DNA from: Streptomyces sp. NBC_00554
GTDB taxonomy: Bacteria > Actinomycetota > Actinomycetes > Streptomycetales > Streptomycetaceae
DNA length: 64,000 bases
Assembly (NCBI RefSeq): GCF_041431135.1
Contig: NZ_CP107799.1
Location: 9,006,501 to 9,070,500 of the forward strand
Direction: 5' to 3'
This document shows positions 51,570 through 60,423 of the stretch, in pieces. The stretch's first letter is position 1. Every line of letters starts with the position of its first letter. The position numbers and the translations under genes were made by a program. The notes under the pieces were generated by a model. That model saw only the letters and a list, made by a program, of their open reading frames with translations, was not told where the DNA came from and did no database searches.

Positions 51570-52832
51570 TCACTCCTGGGTCTGCGTAGCGAGGTGGGCG
51601 GAGCGTTCGACGCGGGCTCCACGACGCCACAGGGCGGTGATGTCGCGCAGCGCGGTGATGTCCCGAGTGGGGTCGCCGTCGACGAGCAGCAGGTCGGCCC
51701 GGAGTCCGGGGGCGATCCGGCCTCGGTCGGTGAGGCCGAACGCGTCGGCGGGCGCGGCGGTGGCGGCGGTCAGGGCCTCGGCCGGGGTGAGGCCGGCGGC
51801 GACGAGCAGGGCGAGTTCGCCGTGGTAGCTGATGCCGTGGGTGGTGGGGTGCCCGTGGCCGCTCGTACCGTCCGTGCCCGCGAGCAGTGGTACACCGAGG
51901 CGGAACATCCGTACGGCGGCGTCGGCGGCGTGCCGAGGGTCGACCCCGACGGGCCCGACGCGCTGTTCAGGGGCGATGGCGCGGATCTTCTCCAGGTCCG
52001 CCAACCACTGCGGATCGGCGTAGGGGCGCAGCCTGGGGTCTTCGGCGAGTTCGTACTCGGCCGGGGTGGCGGTCATCCCGGTGAGCGTGGTCAAGGTGGG
52101 CACGACGAACACGCCGTTCTCCGCCGCCACTTCGATCAGGGCCTGGTCGCTGGTGCCGTCGGCGGGGGCGTGGGCCAGGCCGTCGATGCCGCTGGCGATC
52201 GCCTGGCGTGCCGCCGTGCGGGTGAGGGTGTGGGCGACGGTCCGCAGCCCGCGATCGTGGGCTGCCCTGATCAGGGCGAGGAGCGTTTCCGGAGACATGA
52301 GGGGCAGGGGCTTGCCGATGGCGGTGCCGTCCTCGATGAAGATCTTGAGGTGGTCCGCGCCCTCGGCGACCCGGGCCGCGACGAACGCTTCGGCATCGTC
52401 GGGTCCGGCCACGGTGGGGAAGGGCTCGATCATGCCGAGTTCGACCAGCTGGCAGGGGTGTCCGCCCGGCGCGGTGGCGCCGGTGGTGGCTACGCGCACG
52501 TCGGCCAGGTCGTCCCGCTCGTCGGCGGCGGCGCGCATCCGTCGGGCGGTGTCGGGAGCGCCGCCCATGTCGAGTTCGGTCGTGATGCCGAACATCAGCG
52601 CCTGACGCAGCTGTGTCGTGTCGGTGGTGTGGGTGTGGGCGTCGATCAGGCCGGGCAGCAGGGTGCGGCCGGTGCCGTCGAGGACCGTCGCTCCCGCCGG
52701 TGCGACCAGATCCGCGCCGACGGCGGCGATCACGGTGCCGTCGATCAGGACGTCCTGCACCGGCTGCGGCCGACGGCCGTCGAAGACGGCGACCTGGCGG
52801 ATGAGGGTGGGTGAAGAGGTAGCAGGGGTCAT
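51570..52832 (-). CDS. amidohydrolase-family metal-dependent hydrolase
   Basis: This is a 420-residue amidohydrolase/imidazolonepropionase-like enzyme. The metal ligand pair is DAHTHT near residue 70. Further motifs are EGADHLKIFIEDG, TVAHTLTRTAARQAI and GLAHAPADG, with the late Asp in LLAGTDGTSGHGHPT. These fit a binuclear metal site with a possibly carbamylated Lys (HLKIF). N-terminal beta-sandwich residues (LIRQVAVFDGRRPQPVQDVLIDG) and C-terminal GRIAPGLRADLLLVDGDPT complete the family fold. AAGGAG lies 8 bases before ATG 52832. The substrate could be the ring product of the neighbouring monooxygenase. Confidence 0.9.
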   Translation of the reverse strand: MTPATSSPTLIRQVAVFDGRRPQPVQDVLIDGTVIAAVGADLVAPAGATVLDGTGRTLLPGLIDAHTHTTDTTQLRQALMFGITTELDMGGAPDTARRMRAAADERDDLADVRVATTGATAPGGHPCQLVELGMIEPFPTVAGPDDAEAFVAARVAEGADHLKIFIEDGTAIGKPLPLMSPETLLALIRAAHDRGLRTVAHTLTRTAARQAIASGIDGLAHAPADGTSDQALIEVAAENGVFVVPTLTTLTGMTATPAEYELAEDPRLRPYADPQWLADLEKIRAIAPEQRVGPVGVDPRHAADAAVRMFRLGVPLLAGTDGTSGHGHPTTHGISYHGELALLVAAGLTPAEALTAATAAPADAFGLTDRGRIAPGLRADLLLVDGDPTRDITALRDITALWRRGARVERSAHLATQTQE

Positions 52833-52870
52833 GTCCGTGTCTCCTTGAACTCGCTGTCTTTCAGGGGGAC

Positions 52871-54343
52871 TTACTGGGGTACGCACTGGCCGAGAAGGTC
52901 GGTGACGTCGCTCTGGTCCGTCGGGACTCCAACAGCGGCCAGGTAGCCGTCGGGGCGTACGAGGAGCGTGGTCGGCAGGCCGGGGACGTGCCGGACGGTC
53001 AGTGGCCCGCGCCGGCTCACCTGGTGGTCGGGCTGTGGCTCGCCGGAGCTGGGCACCGCCAGGGTCCAGCGCAGGCCGTCCGGCGGGACGGTCAGGGGTG
53101 AGACGCGTGTGCCGATGCGTGGGGCGCCGAGGTCGGGTTCGCGGGTGTAGCTGATGTCGAGCTGGGCGAGGGCGTCGGCCAGCCAGTCGGTGATGCCCGG
53201 GGTGGCGGCCGCCGCGGACAGCAGGGCGTTGCGGCGTCGGCCCGCGGCCGGGTCGGCCAGGGTGGCGATCCGGGCGAACTGGCTTGTGGAAGCGACGAGT
53301 TGGGCCGCGACCGGCTGCCGCTCGTGGTGATAGCTGTCCAGCAGTTCGTCCGGTGCGGCGCCGGTGAGGACGGCGTGCAGCTTCCAGGCGAGGTTCCCGG
53401 CGTCCTGGATGCCGGTGTTCATGCCCTGACCTCCGGCCGGGCTGTGGGTGTGGGCGGCATCCCCGACCAGGAAGACCGGCCCGGAGCGGAAGCGCTCGGC
53501 CAGCCGTTCCTGGGCCCGGTAGGTGGCGGCCGCGACGACCTCGTCCACGGCCGCGCTCTCGCCCGTGGGACCGCGCGCGGCGAGCAACGCTTCGACTTCT
53601 CCCGCATCCGGTGCGGCCGAGCCGGGCGGCACCGGTGCGACCAGGCGGTGCAGTCCCTGCATGAGCGGGGACAGGAGCAGCAGCCCGGCGTCGGACAGGA
53701 AGAACGTGGCATCCTCGGACGCCGCCGCCTGCGATCCCGGCTTCAGACGTACGTCGGCGAGCGCGAACAACTGCTCAGGAGCGTCCCCGGGGAAGCCGAT
53801 GTCGGCAGCGGTGCGCACCGTACTGTGCACGCCGTCGCAGCCGACCAGAAACCGGGCCGACACCGCACGCAGTGTCCCGTCCGGCGTGGTGACCGTGGCG
53901 GTGACGCCGGGAAAGTCCGGGGCGAAGCCGAGAAGCCGATGCCCTCGGTGGACAGTGCCGCCCAGGTCCTCCAGCCGCCGCGCCAGGTGTTCCTCGGTGG
54001 TCTGCTGGGACGCGAGCAGCATGTAGGGGTGTGGCGTGCTCAGCCGGTCGTAACTGGTCCGCAGGAGCGCCCTTTCACGGTCGTGCAGACAGAAGCCGCG
54101 CCCCTTCTTTCCACCGTCGACCAAGTCCGCGCTTACACCGATTCGGTCCAGGTACTCCAGTGTTCGCGGTTGCACGGCGGCAGCCTTGGAACCGGGCTGG
54201 ATCTCGGCGTTCCGGTCGATCAGCACATGGTCCACGCCCAGTTGGGCCAGGCTCGCCGCGAGGGTCAGTCCAGTGGGGCCTGCCCCGGAGATCAGGACAT
54301 CCGTGTGGCACGGGAGAACAGGGGTAGTTGGCGACTTTGGCAT
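52871..54343 (-). CDS. FAD-dependent aromatic monooxygenase (PHBH fold)
   Basis: This is a 490-residue class A flavoprotein hydroxylase. The FAD Rossmann motif is VLISGAGPTGLTLAASLAQLG near residues 17-37. The DG motif is FLVGCDGVHSTVR and the second FAD motif GDAAHTHSPAGGQGMNTGIQDAGNLAWKL. The C-terminal thioredoxin-like extension fits PheA/TetX/polyketide hydroxylases. It starts the operon with the amidohydrolase and VOC genes, under the TetR palindromes. ATG 54343 has GAGGAG upstream. The likely role is hydroxylating an aromatic or polycyclic compound for degradation or self-protection. The substrate is unknown. Confidence 0.92.
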   Translation of the reverse strand: MPKSPTTPVLPCHTDVLISGAGPTGLTLAASLAQLGVDHVLIDRNAEIQPGSKAAAVQPRTLEYLDRIGVSADLVDGGKKGRGFCLHDRERALLRTSYDRLSTPHPYMLLASQQTTEEHLARRLEDLGGTVHRGHRLLGFAPDFPGVTATVTTPDGTLRAVSARFLVGCDGVHSTVRTAADIGFPGDAPEQLFALADVRLKPGSQAAASEDATFFLSDAGLLLLSPLMQGLHRLVAPVPPGSAAPDAGEVEALLAARGPTGESAAVDEVVAAATYRAQERLAERFRSGPVFLVGDAAHTHSPAGGQGMNTGIQDAGNLAWKLHAVLTGAAPDELLDSYHHERQPVAAQLVASTSQFARIATLADPAAGRRRNALLSAAAATPGITDWLADALAQLDISYTREPDLGAPRIGTRVSPLTVPPDGLRWTLAVPSSGEPQPDHQVSRRGPLTVRHVPGLPTTLLVRPDGYLAAVGVPTDQSDVTDLLGQCVPQ

Positions 54344-54411
54344 GACGCGCTCCTCGCCGTCCGGCGCGGCGGCGCCCGAAGAGGCTTCGAGGCGTCGGCA
54401 TCACCAAACGA

Positions 54412-54475
54412 AAACGTTCGTTTGCGTTTCATGCTGAAAGTAGCACTCCGTAACTCACAGTGCAAACGATCGTTT
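54412..54475 (-). promoter_or_regulatory. TetR-controlled promoter with two palindromes
   Basis: Palindromes AAACGTTCGTTT (54412-54423) and AAACGATCGTTT (54464-54475, perfect) bracket a minus-strand promoter: TTGCAC (54460-54465), 17 bases, TACTTT (54437-54442). One site overlaps the -35, the other lies about 14 bases after the -10. They match the site at 50433-50444 next to the TetR gene. Confidence 0.8.
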
Positions 54476-54552
54476 CTCTTTGGGTGTCGGAGGGCGGACG
54501 CCTTGCTGATCGCCCGGTCGCCTGACGATGAGGAATCCGGGGCCGGGCCGCC

Positions 54553-55506
54553 TTAGTACGTCAGATATCGGCGCTGTGCCGTCACGACCTCGCCCAGGGC
54601 GGCGGCTGTTTCGCCGAACAGATGGGGGACGTTCGCGAAACCGTGCACCATGCGGGGGTAGTCGAACACGTCCACGGGGACGCCGGCCTGCTGCAGGCGC
54701 TCGGCGTACATGGCGCCTTCGTCGTGGAGCGGATCGTGGCCGGCCACGACGATCGTCGTGGGCGGGAGACCCGTGTGATCGGCTGCGTGCAGGGGGGAGA
54801 TCCCCGGTTCCAGGGGGTTGGCGTCCTCCGGCAGGTAGTGGTGGTAGGCGTTGCGCACGCCGGCGGCTGTGAGCCAGGGGGCGTTCGCGTTCGTGCGGTG
54901 CGAGGGTGCTGTCATCGAGGCGTCGGTCGCCGGGTACAGGAGCCCTTGGTGGCGGATCGTCGGGCCGCCGCGGTCCCGGGCGAGCAGGGAGACGGCCGCG
55001 GCCAGGTTGCCGCCGGCGCTCTCGCCGAGCAGCCCGAGGCGTGTCGCGTCGCCGCCTAGTTCCGCGGCGTGCCCGGTCACCCAGACCAGGGCCGCGTAAC
55101 AGTCGTCGAGTCCCGCCGGGTAGCGGTTTCGGGGAGCGAGGCGGTAGTCGACCGACACGACGATCGCGCCCGTTCCCTCGGTGACCGTCGAGCAGATGAA
55201 GTCGGCTTCCCGAGGGCTTCCCGACACCCATCCGCCGCCGTGGAAGTGGACGATGACGGCGCGCTTGTCCAGGGCTTCGGCGCTGGGGGTGTGGATGCGC
55301 AGGGTGATGTCACCGGCGGGCCCGTCGATGACCCGCTGATGTGTCGACGGCCCCAGCCGGTCGGCTCTCGCCCGCGTCCGTTCCTGCTGCTTCTCCAGCT
55401 GTGCGGCGGTGGCCGTGGCCAGTCGCGGCCCGGCGATGAGCGGGATCTTCCAGATGGCGCGCGCGATCAGCGGTGGCTTGGGGCGAGGAGGTGTGGTCCC
55501 TGACAT
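54553..55506 (-). CDS. alpha/beta-hydrolase esterase, hormone-sensitive lipase family
   Basis: This is a 317-residue HSL-type esterase. The oxyanion motif HFHGGGWVSGSP is near residue 89 and the nucleophile elbow LLGESAGGNLAAA near 159. The acid Asp is in AGHDPLHDEG and the catalytic His in FDYPRMVHGFANVPHLF. It hydrolyses short acyl esters; the natural substrate is unknown. No signal peptide is visible, so it acts in the cytoplasm. It is the last gene of a three-gene operon after the CoA ligase and the GH29 enzyme, 21 bases after the GH29 stop. Confidence 0.92.
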   Translation of the reverse strand: MSGTTPPRPKPPLIARAIWKIPLIAGPRLATATAAQLEKQQERTRARADRLGPSTHQRVIDGPAGDITLRIHTPSAEALDKRAVIVHFHGGGWVSGSPREADFICSTVTEGTGAIVVSVDYRLAPRNRYPAGLDDCYAALVWVTGHAAELGGDATRLGLLGESAGGNLAAAVSLLARDRGGPTIRHQGLLYPATDASMTAPSHRTNANAPWLTAAGVRNAYHHYLPEDANPLEPGISPLHAADHTGLPPTTIVVAGHDPLHDEGAMYAERLQQAGVPVDVFDYPRMVHGFANVPHLFGETAAALGEVVTAQRRYLTY

Positions 55507-55527
55507 GCCGTTTCCTCTCTTCGTGGG

Positions 55528-56883
55528 TCAGGCGGAGCGCAGGTCGAACGTCACCTGGATCGGGACGGGGGAACCCGTGACCGGCAGGCCGACGGCCACA
55601 CCCTCGCCGGTGACCCGCGCGGGGGCCGGCGTTCCGTCGGCGAGGCGGGTGGATCGTGGGTCCACGCGGGCCGCGTCCACGGTGAGTACCGGTGCGGCCT
55701 CGGTGGTCCAGATGAACGCGTGGAGCCGGTCGCCGGTCCGTGTCCAGCGAACCCACGGCGTCTCGTCGGGCTTGGCCAGCTCTGCGGCCACCGGGGTCGA
55801 GCCGAACACGGACGGGCCGTTGAGGGCATTCCACTCGGCCAGTTCCACGAGCGTCCGCCGCTGCAGGTCGGGGACGGTTCCCTCGGCGGTCAGGCCGATG
55901 TTGAGCAGGAGGTTGCCTCCGCGGGAGACGACGTCCACGAAGTGCTTGATCGCCTCGGGTCCGCTGAGGGAGGTGCTCTCGTCGTCCAGTTGGTTGTAGC
56001 CGAATGAGTAGCCGATGCCGCGGGTGTTCTCCCACATCTCGCTGCCCTCGACGGCGCCCCCGTGCTGGTATTCGCTCGTCCGGAAGTCCCAGTGCGTCTC
56101 ACCCCACCGGTCGTTGACGACACCCTCGGGGTTCGCGGCGTAGAAACTCTCGAAGAGGCTCACCAGGCTCTTGGGGCCCTCGGCCTTTCCGGCGTCCGGC
56201 CACTCGATGTCGCCCCAGAGCACGTCCGGCCGATAGCGGGCGATGAGGTCGGCCACGTGGTCGTGGGCATAGTCCGCATAAGCCCGGTCGACCGGGCGCA
56301 CGCCGAAGCTCTCGACGTCGACGATGGGCGGCGTGCTCCCGGCATGCCAGTCGAGGCCGCCCGAGTAGTACACGCCGAAGCGGACTCCTGCTGCGCGGGC
56401 CGCGACGCTGAGCTCGTCGACGAGGTCCCGGCGCGGTCCGCGGTGCACCGTGTTGCGGTCGCCGGTGCCGGGGGCGTCCCACAAGGTGACGCCGTCGTGG
56501 TGTTTCGTCGTCGGGACGAAGTAGCCCGCGCCGGTGGCGGCGACCAGTTCCATGAGATCGGCGGCGTCGAAGTTTTTGGCCGTCCACCGGTCGAGGAAGT
56601 CGTCGTACGGAGTGTCGCCGTACGTCTCGCGGTGGTGTTCCGCGGCGGGGCTGCCGGCGATGCGGATGGTGTTGAAATACCACTCCGCGTAGGGGTTGTG
56701 GATGAAGAACCTGTCCGGGTCGATCGTGCCGGAGGTCCCGGTCGGCTCGGCCCAGGCGGGCACCGAGTACGGTCCCCAATGGACGAAGATGCCGAGCTTG
56801 GCGTCACGGAACCAGCCCGGTGTCTCCCGCTCGAACCTGCGGTACTGCTCCGGTCGCTGCGGCGCCTCTTGGAACATGGCCAC
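55528..56883 (-). CDS. intracellular alpha-L-fucosidase-like GH29 hydrolase
   Basis: This is a 451-residue GH29 protein. The family start WFRDAKLGIFVHWGPYSVPAWAE is near residues 24-46. GAGYFVPTTKHHDGVTLWDAP and GVRFGVYYSGGLDW follow. The nucleophile Asp is expected in YRPDVLWGDIEWPDAG. The C-terminal GGNLLLNIGLTAEGTVPDLQRRTL and a beta-sandwich tail complete the fold. There is no signal peptide, unlike secreted glycosidases, so it cleaves a cytoplasmic glycoside. GTG 56883 is preceded by GAGG; ATG 56877 is alternative. It is 12 bases after the CoA-ligase stop. Confidence 0.88.
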   Translation of the reverse strand: MAMFQEAPQRPEQYRRFERETPGWFRDAKLGIFVHWGPYSVPAWAEPTGTSGTIDPDRFFIHNPYAEWYFNTIRIAGSPAAEHHRETYGDTPYDDFLDRWTAKNFDAADLMELVAATGAGYFVPTTKHHDGVTLWDAPGTGDRNTVHRGPRRDLVDELSVAARAAGVRFGVYYSGGLDWHAGSTPPIVDVESFGVRPVDRAYADYAHDHVADLIARYRPDVLWGDIEWPDAGKAEGPKSLVSLFESFYAANPEGVVNDRWGETHWDFRTSEYQHGGAVEGSEMWENTRGIGYSFGYNQLDDESTSLSGPEAIKHFVDVVSRGGNLLLNIGLTAEGTVPDLQRRTLVELAEWNALNGPSVFGSTPVAAELAKPDETPWVRWTRTGDRLHAFIWTTEAAPVLTVDAARVDPRSTRLADGTPAPARVTGEGVAVGLPVTGSPVPIQVTFDLRSA

Positions 56884-56895
56884 GGAGTGAGCCTC

Positions 56896-58539
56896 TCAGT
56901 GTGTGGTGGGATGCGCCGAACCGGCCTGGAGCCGTTGCCTGAGCAGGAAGCGCTGGGTCTTGCCGCTCGGCGTCTTGGGAAGTTCGGGCACGAAGTGGAT
57001 CGCACGGGGATAGGCGTGGGCGGCGAAGCCGGTCTTGACCGCTTGCTGGAGTTCGGCGACGAGCTCGTCGCCGGGCCGGGCGGTGGGACGCAGCACCACG
57101 AAGGCCACGAGTACTTCACCGCGCAGCTCGTCGGGGGCGCCGACGACAGCCGCCTCGGCGACGGCCTCGTGGGCGGCCAGCACGCTCTCCACGTCGAAGG
57201 GCCCGATGCGGTAGCCGCCCATCAGGATGACGTCGTCGTCGCGGGCGGCGAAGAACAGATATCCGTCCTCGTCCTTCGTCGCGACGTCGCCGGTGTAGTA
57301 CCAGCGCCGGTCGGGGCTGAACCGCTCCGCCGTGCGGCCCTCGGCGTCCTGATAGCCGGTGAACCACATCAGCGGGCTGTGGGCGCAGTCGACGGCGACC
57401 CGGCCGGTTACCCCGGTCCCGGCGGGGACGTCGTCGTCCGGTCGGAGGATCTCGACGGTCCAGCCCGGCAGGGCGCGTCCCATGGATCCGGGTCGCACCT
57501 CGCCGCGCAGGTCCGGGTGCCAGGCGTTGGCGACCGCCATACCGAGTTCGGTCTGGCCGTAGTGGTCGAGGACCGGCACGCCGAGCGTGCGCTCGGCCCA
57601 GGGGATCACATCCTGCGTGAGGGGCTCACCCGCGGACGAGCAGTGCCGCAGTCGCAGGTTCTCGGGGACCGGGGTGTCGGCGTGACGCAGGGCGCGGTAC
57701 ACGGTCGGCCCGGCCGCGAAGTTGGTGACGGCGAACCGCGACAGCACCGACCAGGTCAGCTCGGGGCTGAACCCCGAGTGCAGGAGGACGGCGGTGCGGC
57801 CCAGCGCGAGCGGGGCGACGAGGGAGAAGTACAGGCCGTAGGCCCAGCCCGGATCGGCGGCGTTCCAGAACACGTCCGAGGGTCGGTGGTCCAAGCCGTA
57901 TTCCTGGTACATCGCGAACGCCGCGACGGCCCGCAGCGGCACCGGTACGCCCTTGGGCGATCCGGTCGTGCCGGAGGTGAACAACTCGATCACGGGCGCG
58001 TCGCCGCCCGCGGCCACGGCGTGTTCCAGCGGTGGATGTGCCGCGATCAGGTCGGCGAAGGCCAGCGTCCCGTCGTCGGCCGGCCCGGTCGTGATGATCC
58101 GCCGTCCGGCGTCCGCGGGGAACGCCGGGGAGGGGGCGAGCTTGGCACGCTGGTCGGCGTCGACGAACACTGCCTTGGTGCCGTTGCCGGTGATCCGGAC
58201 CCCGATCGCCGGCGGCGCGAAGGCCGTGAACAAGGGGACGTGCACCGCGCCGAGGCGCCAGATGGCGAGCAGGGCGACGACCAGCTCGGCGGACTTCCCC
58301 ATCAGCGTGGCGACGCGGTCGCCGGGGCCGACGCCCAGGTCGGCCAGCGCGCTCGCCATCCGGGCCGAGGACTCCTTGAGCTCTCCGAACGTGAGGTTCC
58401 GGCCGGTCAGGTCGGGTTCGACGAGCGTGAACGCGACGGCGTCAGCCGGGTGCCGGTCGCACAGCAGCTCCGCCGTGCACGCTGTCGGCGAACCGAAGAT
58501 CGCGAGCAGGTCCGCCATGTGGTGTTCCGGACTGGTCAT
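56896..58539 (-). CDS. AMP-binding acyl-CoA synthetase/ligase
   Basis: This is a 547-residue ANL enzyme. Core motif A3 is IELFTSGTTGSPKGVPVPLRA. A5 is LDHYGQTELGMAVAN. A7-A8 are RRWYYTGDVATKDEDGYLFFAARDDDVILMGGYRIGPFDVES. The A10 Lys is in LPKTPSGKTQRFLLR. It activates a carboxylic acid with ATP and transfers it to CoA, as in acetyl-, propionyl- or medium-chain acyl-CoA synthetases. It leads an operon with GH29 and esterase genes. ATG 58539 has AAGGAG 4 bases upstream and is divergent from the GAF-LuxR regulator. Confidence 0.92.
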   Translation of the reverse strand: MTSPEHHMADLLAIFGSPTACTAELLCDRHPADAVAFTLVEPDLTGRNLTFGELKESSARMASALADLGVGPGDRVATLMGKSAELVVALLAIWRLGAVHVPLFTAFAPPAIGVRITGNGTKAVFVDADQRAKLAPSPAFPADAGRRIITTGPADDGTLAFADLIAAHPPLEHAVAAGGDAPVIELFTSGTTGSPKGVPVPLRAVAAFAMYQEYGLDHRPSDVFWNAADPGWAYGLYFSLVAPLALGRTAVLLHSGFSPELTWSVLSRFAVTNFAAGPTVYRALRHADTPVPENLRLRHCSSAGEPLTQDVIPWAERTLGVPVLDHYGQTELGMAVANAWHPDLRGEVRPGSMGRALPGWTVEILRPDDDVPAGTGVTGRVAVDCAHSPLMWFTGYQDAEGRTAERFSPDRRWYYTGDVATKDEDGYLFFAARDDDVILMGGYRIGPFDVESVLAAHEAVAEAAVVGAPDELRGEVLVAFVVLRPTARPGDELVAELQQAVKTGFAAHAYPRAIHFVPELPKTPSGKTQRFLLRQRLQAGSAHPTTH

Positions 58540-58575
58540 CTTGCTCCTTGAAGGGGGCGTTGATCGGCGCGTACC

Positions 58576-58607
58576 GTTAACGCGATGTTTCCTCGGACCG
58601 CTCCGAG
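58576..58607. promoter_or_regulatory. dyads in the CoA-ligase/LuxR intergenic region
   Basis: CTCGGA (58592-58597) and TCCGAG (58602-58607) are perfect arms around 4 bases. Just before lie CGCGT and ACGCG around ACCGTTA. Both dyads are in the 129-base gap between the divergent genes and are candidate binding sites for the GAF-LuxR regulator. Confidence 0.35.
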
Positions 58608-58668
58608 TCCGGCACCCCCGGATGAGGGGGGCGCCGCGGACAGCGCCGCACCGTTTCGAGGAGGCGTC

Positions 58669-59538
58669 ATGACCACCAGGCCGACCTCTGTCGCCGAGGA
58701 CAGCAGGCTGATCGGTCGGGCCCTGGCCGAGCTGCGTGACGCCACCGGGCTGGGCCTCGCTTTCGGCGGCGTGGTGACCGCCGAAGGGCAGGTGCGGCTC
58801 GACGAGTTCGCCGGAGTCACCAAGGGCGCGCTGCGCGGCGTCGGCCTGGCCTTCGGCCAGGGACTCGGCGGCAAGGTGGTCGCCCTGCGGCGCCCGATGG
58901 CGGTCAACGACTACGTCGCGAGCGAGCGGATCAGCCACCACTACGACCGGGTGATCACCGCCGAGGGCCTGCGCGCGATGGTGGCGGTGCCGGTGGTGGT
59001 GTGCCGGACGGTGCGCGGGGTGCTGTACGGGGCGGTCCGCCAGGTCGTGCCGCTGGGAGACCGCGCCGTACAGGCGGTGGCCGACGCGGCCCGCGACCTG
59101 GAACAGGAACTCGCCGTACGCGATGAAGTGGCCCGGCGCCTGGCCTGGTTGAGTGAACGGACCGCTGCGGCGGAGCCGGCGCCGGGGCCGATGACGCCCC
59201 AGTGGGAGCTGGTCAGAGAGGCGTACGCGGATCTGCGGAGCCTCGCGGGACAGCTCACAGATTCTGAGGCCAGGCAGCAGTTCGATGTCGCGTGCGAAAA
59301 GCTCGCCGCCGCGGGGCATTCGGCCCCCGGAGTTTCCCGCGCACCGATGCTCTCTCCCCGGGAGCTGGACGTCCTGGCGTGCGTCGCCGTCGGGCGAAGC
59401 AACGCCGACGCGGCGATCGAACTCGGCATCGGTGTCGAGACGGTGAAGAGCTACTTGCGCAGCGCGACACGCAAACTCGGATCCCGCTCGCGCTTGGAAG
59501 CGGTCGTGGCCGCTCGCCGCCTGGGCCTCCTGCCGTGA
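58669..59538 (+). CDS. GAF-domain LuxR-type transcriptional regulator
   Basis: This is a 289-residue protein. The N-terminal GAF domain covers residues ~15-150 (LAELRDATGLGLAFGGVVT, GQGLGGKVVALRRPMAVNDYV, GLRAMVAVPVVVCRTVRGVLYGAVR). The C-terminal LuxR/NarL helix-turn-helix is SPRELDVLACVAVGRSNADAAIELGIGVETVKSYLRSATRKLGSRSRLEAV. It fits a one-component activator sensing a small acyl or aromatic ligand. ATG 58669 follows GAGGAGG by 4 bases. It is divergent from the acyl-CoA synthetase operon, which it most likely controls. Streptomycetes and rhodococci use similar pairs for CoA-ligase genes. Confidence 0.9.
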   Translation: MTTRPTSVAEDSRLIGRALAELRDATGLGLAFGGVVTAEGQVRLDEFAGVTKGALRGVGLAFGQGLGGKVVALRRPMAVNDYVASERISHHYDRVITAEGLRAMVAVPVVVCRTVRGVLYGAVRQVVPLGDRAVQAVADAARDLEQELAVRDEVARRLAWLSERTAAAEPAPGPMTPQWELVREAYADLRSLAGQLTDSEARQQFDVACEKLAAAGHSAPGVSRAPMLSPRELDVLACVAVGRSNADAAIELGIGVETVKSYLRSATRKLGSRSRLEAVVAARRLGLLP

Positions 59539-59835
59539 GATGCATCGAGTCCTGACCGCTTACGGCGGTGGAGCTCAGAGAGGCGACTGGCCTGCGTGTG
59601 AGCGGTGGCCGCAGCTGCTGCCGCGACCGGGCGCGGCACGAGTGCAGTAGCGGCTGACGCGGCAAGAGTGCGATCCACGGCTGGTATTGGCCCGTGCTTC
59701 GAAGGCCGTCGCGGACTTGTCGGTGCGCACATGAATCATCGGCGATCTGCTGTAGCCGTTGGACCTCGCTAACCCGGGTCGGTCGTAGCCGACTGTTCCA
59801 GCTCCAGCTCGCAGCGACCGTGTGGGTGCGGCCCG
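59539..59835. other. 297-base interval without a recognised gene
   Basis: The interval lies between the convergent LuxR-type and HxlR genes. I find no start with ribosome site, no family motif and no tRNA-like fold. Only short GC-rich partial repeats are visible. Confidence 0.5.
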
Positions 59836-60246
59836 CTAATGGTTGTCGGCTGTCCCGGTGAGGGCCCGGTGCCGGCGGATCTCGGCATGGTGGGTGATGG
59901 CCCAGTCGATCAGGGAGGCCACGATGTCTTTGAGGCTGGCGCCGAGCGGGGCGAGGGCGTATTCCACCCGTGGCGGCACTTCGGCATAGGCGGTCCGGGT
60001 GATCAGGCCGTCATGGTGGAGCTGGGCCAGGGTGCGCGAGAGCATGCGCTGGGAGATGCCGGGGATGGCGTGTAGCAGTTCGGTGTAGCGCATCACGCCG
60101 TCCTGCAGGGTCGCGATCACCATCAGCGTCCACTTGTCCCCGACCCGATCCATGATCTGGCGGACGAAGTCCGCGTCCTCGACCGGGATACGGGCGCAGG
60201 GCCCTGGGAGCCCGGTTGTTTCCCTCTGGATCGCGACGTCGTCCAT
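59836..60246 (-). CDS. HxlR-family winged-helix regulator
   Basis: This is a 136-residue HxlR regulator. The winged helix reads IMDRVGDKWTLMVIATLQDGVMRYTELLHAIPGISQRMLSRTLAQLHHDGLITR with the wing VPPRVEYALAPLGASL. GDKWTLM is the HxlR signature. Cys in GPCARIPV near residue 17 may be redox sensitive, as in HypR/YodB-type members. I chose ATG 60246 with AAGGGGG 9 bases upstream; an ATG three codons earlier is possible. It is divergent from a cupin gene, and a perfect 7-bp dyad lies between the two. Confidence 0.9.
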   Translation of the reverse strand: MDDVAIQRETTGLPGPCARIPVEDADFVRQIMDRVGDKWTLMVIATLQDGVMRYTELLHAIPGISQRMLSRTLAQLHHDGLITRTAYAEVPPRVEYALAPLGASLKDIVASLIDWAITHHAEIRRHRALTGTADNH

Positions 60247-60320
60247 TGCGGACATCCCCCTTCGGTAGCGGACATGGATGTGTGTTTTGTAGGCCCTCCC
60301 ATACTGGCCTATCGTGGCGC

Positions 60321-60339
60321 TACATACCAATCGTATGTA
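60321..60339. promoter_or_regulatory. HxlR operator
   Basis: TACATAC (60321-60327), CAATC, GTATGTA (60333-60339), a perfect 7-bp dyad in AT-rich sequence within the 177-base gap between the HxlR and cupin genes. HxlR/YodB-type sites are similar AT-rich dyads. Confidence 0.75.
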
Positions 60340-60423
60340 TCGAGGTCACGCCGTTCTGCCTGGTGCAGACCAGTCCTCGATCGTGCGCCGCGGAGGCGCC
60401 CTGACTCACCATGGAGGCACCAC

